From assembly GCA_002780675.1 (NCBI GenBank), contig PEUR01000038.1, positions 1-7,016 on the forward strand: 7,016 bases of DNA, written 5' to 3'. Position numbers and translations under genes: made by a program. The DNA is from Gallionellales bacterium CG03_land_8_20_14_0_80_55_15. Lineage in GTDB: Bacteria > Pseudomonadota > Gammaproteobacteria > Burkholderiales > Gallionellaceae. The notes beneath the pieces were generated by a model, which was not told where the DNA came from, searched no databases, and saw only the letters and a list, made by a program, of their open reading frames with translations. Positions 6,381 through 7,016 of this stretch are shown here, one piece after another; the stretch's first letter is position 1, and every line of letters starts with the position of its first letter.

Positions 6381-6860
6381 ATGCCACAAAATCCAGACGC
6401 AACGCTTCCCGCAACCCCTGTCGCCGATTTCTCGCTACCCGCCACTGGCGGGCAGCCGTTTACGCTCTCCGCTGCGCGCGGCAAAGCACTGGTCATCTAT
6501 TTTTACCCCAAAGACAACACGCCGGGCTGCACCACCGAGGCGCAGCAGTTCCGCGATCTGTACGGCGAATTTCAGCGGGCGAATTGCGCGGTGGTGGGCG
6601 TTTCCCGCGACAGCCTCCAGTCGCATGAAAGTTTCAAGGCAAAATTCACGCTGCCTTTCGAGTTGCTGTCCGATGCCGACGAAACCGTCTGCACGCGCTT
6701 TGGCGTGATGAAGCTGAAGAACCTGTATGGCAAGCAGGTGCGCGGCATCGAGCGCAGCACCTTCGTGCTGGATAGCAGCGGCGTGCTGCGCCGGGAATGG
6801 CGCGGGCTCAAGGCCGACGGCCACGCCCGGGAAGTGCTGGATTTCGTGACAACCCTCTAA
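6381..6860 (+). CDS. bcp: Peroxiredoxin of the Bcp/PrxQ family (thioredoxin-dependent thiol peroxidase)
   Basis: A 159-residue cytoplasmic peroxiredoxin that reduces hydrogen peroxide and organic hydroperoxides. The AhpC/TSA fold is read in order: DFSLPATGGQPFTLSAARGK, VIYFYPKDNTPGCTTEA with peroxidatic Cys50 in the PxxxTPGC motif, VVGVSRDSLQSHESFKAKF, FELLSDADETVCTRFGV and GIERSTFVLDSSGVLRREWR. The usual PrxQ resolving cysteine, five residues after the peroxidatic one, is replaced by Gln55. Cys69 and the Cys in ETVCTRF remain and could resolve, or the enzyme may work by a 1-Cys mechanism. The start at 6381 is fixed from above by an in-frame TGA at 6375-6377; GAAAG at 6369-6373 is a weak ribosome binding site. 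No terminator was found after the TAA. Confidence 0.92.
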   Translation: MPQNPDATLPATPVADFSLPATGGQPFTLSAARGKALVIYFYPKDNTPGCTTEAQQFRDLYGEFQRANCAVVGVSRDSLQSHESFKAKFTLPFELLSDADETVCTRFGVMKLKNLYGKQVRGIERSTFVLDSSGVLRREWRGLKADGHAREVLDFVTTL

Positions 6861-7016
6861 CGGGCATGGAAATGTGCCCCCCCCTGATAATGAAGGCTAT
6901 GTCGCAATTAACTGTTGGTGATTTTGTAATACTTTGATTTTATTAGAAATAGGCTGTGTTGCTGGTTATGCAACTATCTGTTTTTAAAAGCAGTTTAAAT
7001 TCAATCGTGAATTTCA
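6861..7016. other. Right-end non-coding stretch, AT-rich after a C8 run
   Basis: After bcp comes GGGCA (6862-6866), a short loop and TGCCC (6875-6879), a weak hairpin running into eight consecutive C (6877-6884) rather than T, so it is not a typical terminator. From 6885 to the edge the sequence turns distinctly AT-rich compared with the genes before it. No gene, promoter pair or tRNA is supported; a 23-codon frame across the C run (6866-6937) is too short to call. Confidence 0.4.

Noticed and set aside
6862..6884. Intrinsic terminator for bcp
   Set aside because: The stem is only 5 bp and runs into C residues, with no T run after it.
6866..6937. 23-codon frame spanning the C8 run, a possible leader peptide or slippage switch
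   Set aside because: Too short, no ribosome binding site and no downstream gene in the window to regulate.

Overview
The window looks like ordinary chromosome of a Gram-negative proteobacterium, most likely a betaproteobacterium of the Nitrosomonadales/Gallionellaceae type. That placement is an inference from remembered protein resemblance and the moderately high GC content, with no search behind it. The genes are mostly housekeeping: the tail of a QueD-like pterin synthase, tRNA-Ser(UGA), a large oligopeptide-type substrate-binding lipoprotein, YgfZ, a CbiM/COG3235-like membrane protein, a GNAT acetyltransferase, an L,D-transpeptidase, TadA and a Bcp/PrxQ peroxiredoxin. No transposase, integrase, phage gene, CRISPR array or toxin-antitoxin pair was recognised.

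Layout. Positions 1-300 hold the queD 3' end, a good stable-RNA promoter, tRNA-Ser and its intrinsic terminator, all on the plus strand. A 707-residue substrate-binding protein runs on the minus strand (395-2518) and faces the tRNA unit tail to tail. It diverges from ygfZ across a 113-bp spacer with a promoter candidate for each direction. ygfZ and the CbiM-like gene overlap by ATGA and form a two-gene plus-strand operon. That operon runs 32 bp into the 3' end of the GNAT gene, which ends a minus-strand group tadA -> L,D-transpeptidase -> GNAT. tadA and the transpeptidase are 10 bp apart. The transpeptidase and GNAT genes are 165 bp apart, and that gap carries an inverted pair of hairpins resembling a REPIN, plus a possible promoter for the GNAT gene. 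A 391-bp spacer of unclear content separates tadA from bcp, which is on the plus strand. The window ends in AT-rich DNA with no gene I can support.

Most interesting points. (1) A pure heptanucleotide array of nine full units lies inside the tadA reading frame and encodes three copies of HHSPLTT. Because 7 is not a multiple of 3, losing one unit puts the C-terminal part into a frame with an immediate TAG. Gaining one unit opens a frame that ends at a TGA overlapping the next gene's ATG. The array could therefore act as a three-state length switch in a normally essential tRNA-editing enzyme. (2) The hairpin pair at 4829-4885 consists of inverted copies that differ only by a compensatory A-T to G-C change, suggesting that the stem is maintained. 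(3) The substrate-binding lipoprotein carries both an Asp at +2 and a C-terminal membrane helix, two independent signals for staying in the inner membrane, and has no permease genes next to it here. I see no clear new multi-gene system; the tadA repeat is the best candidate for something undescribed.
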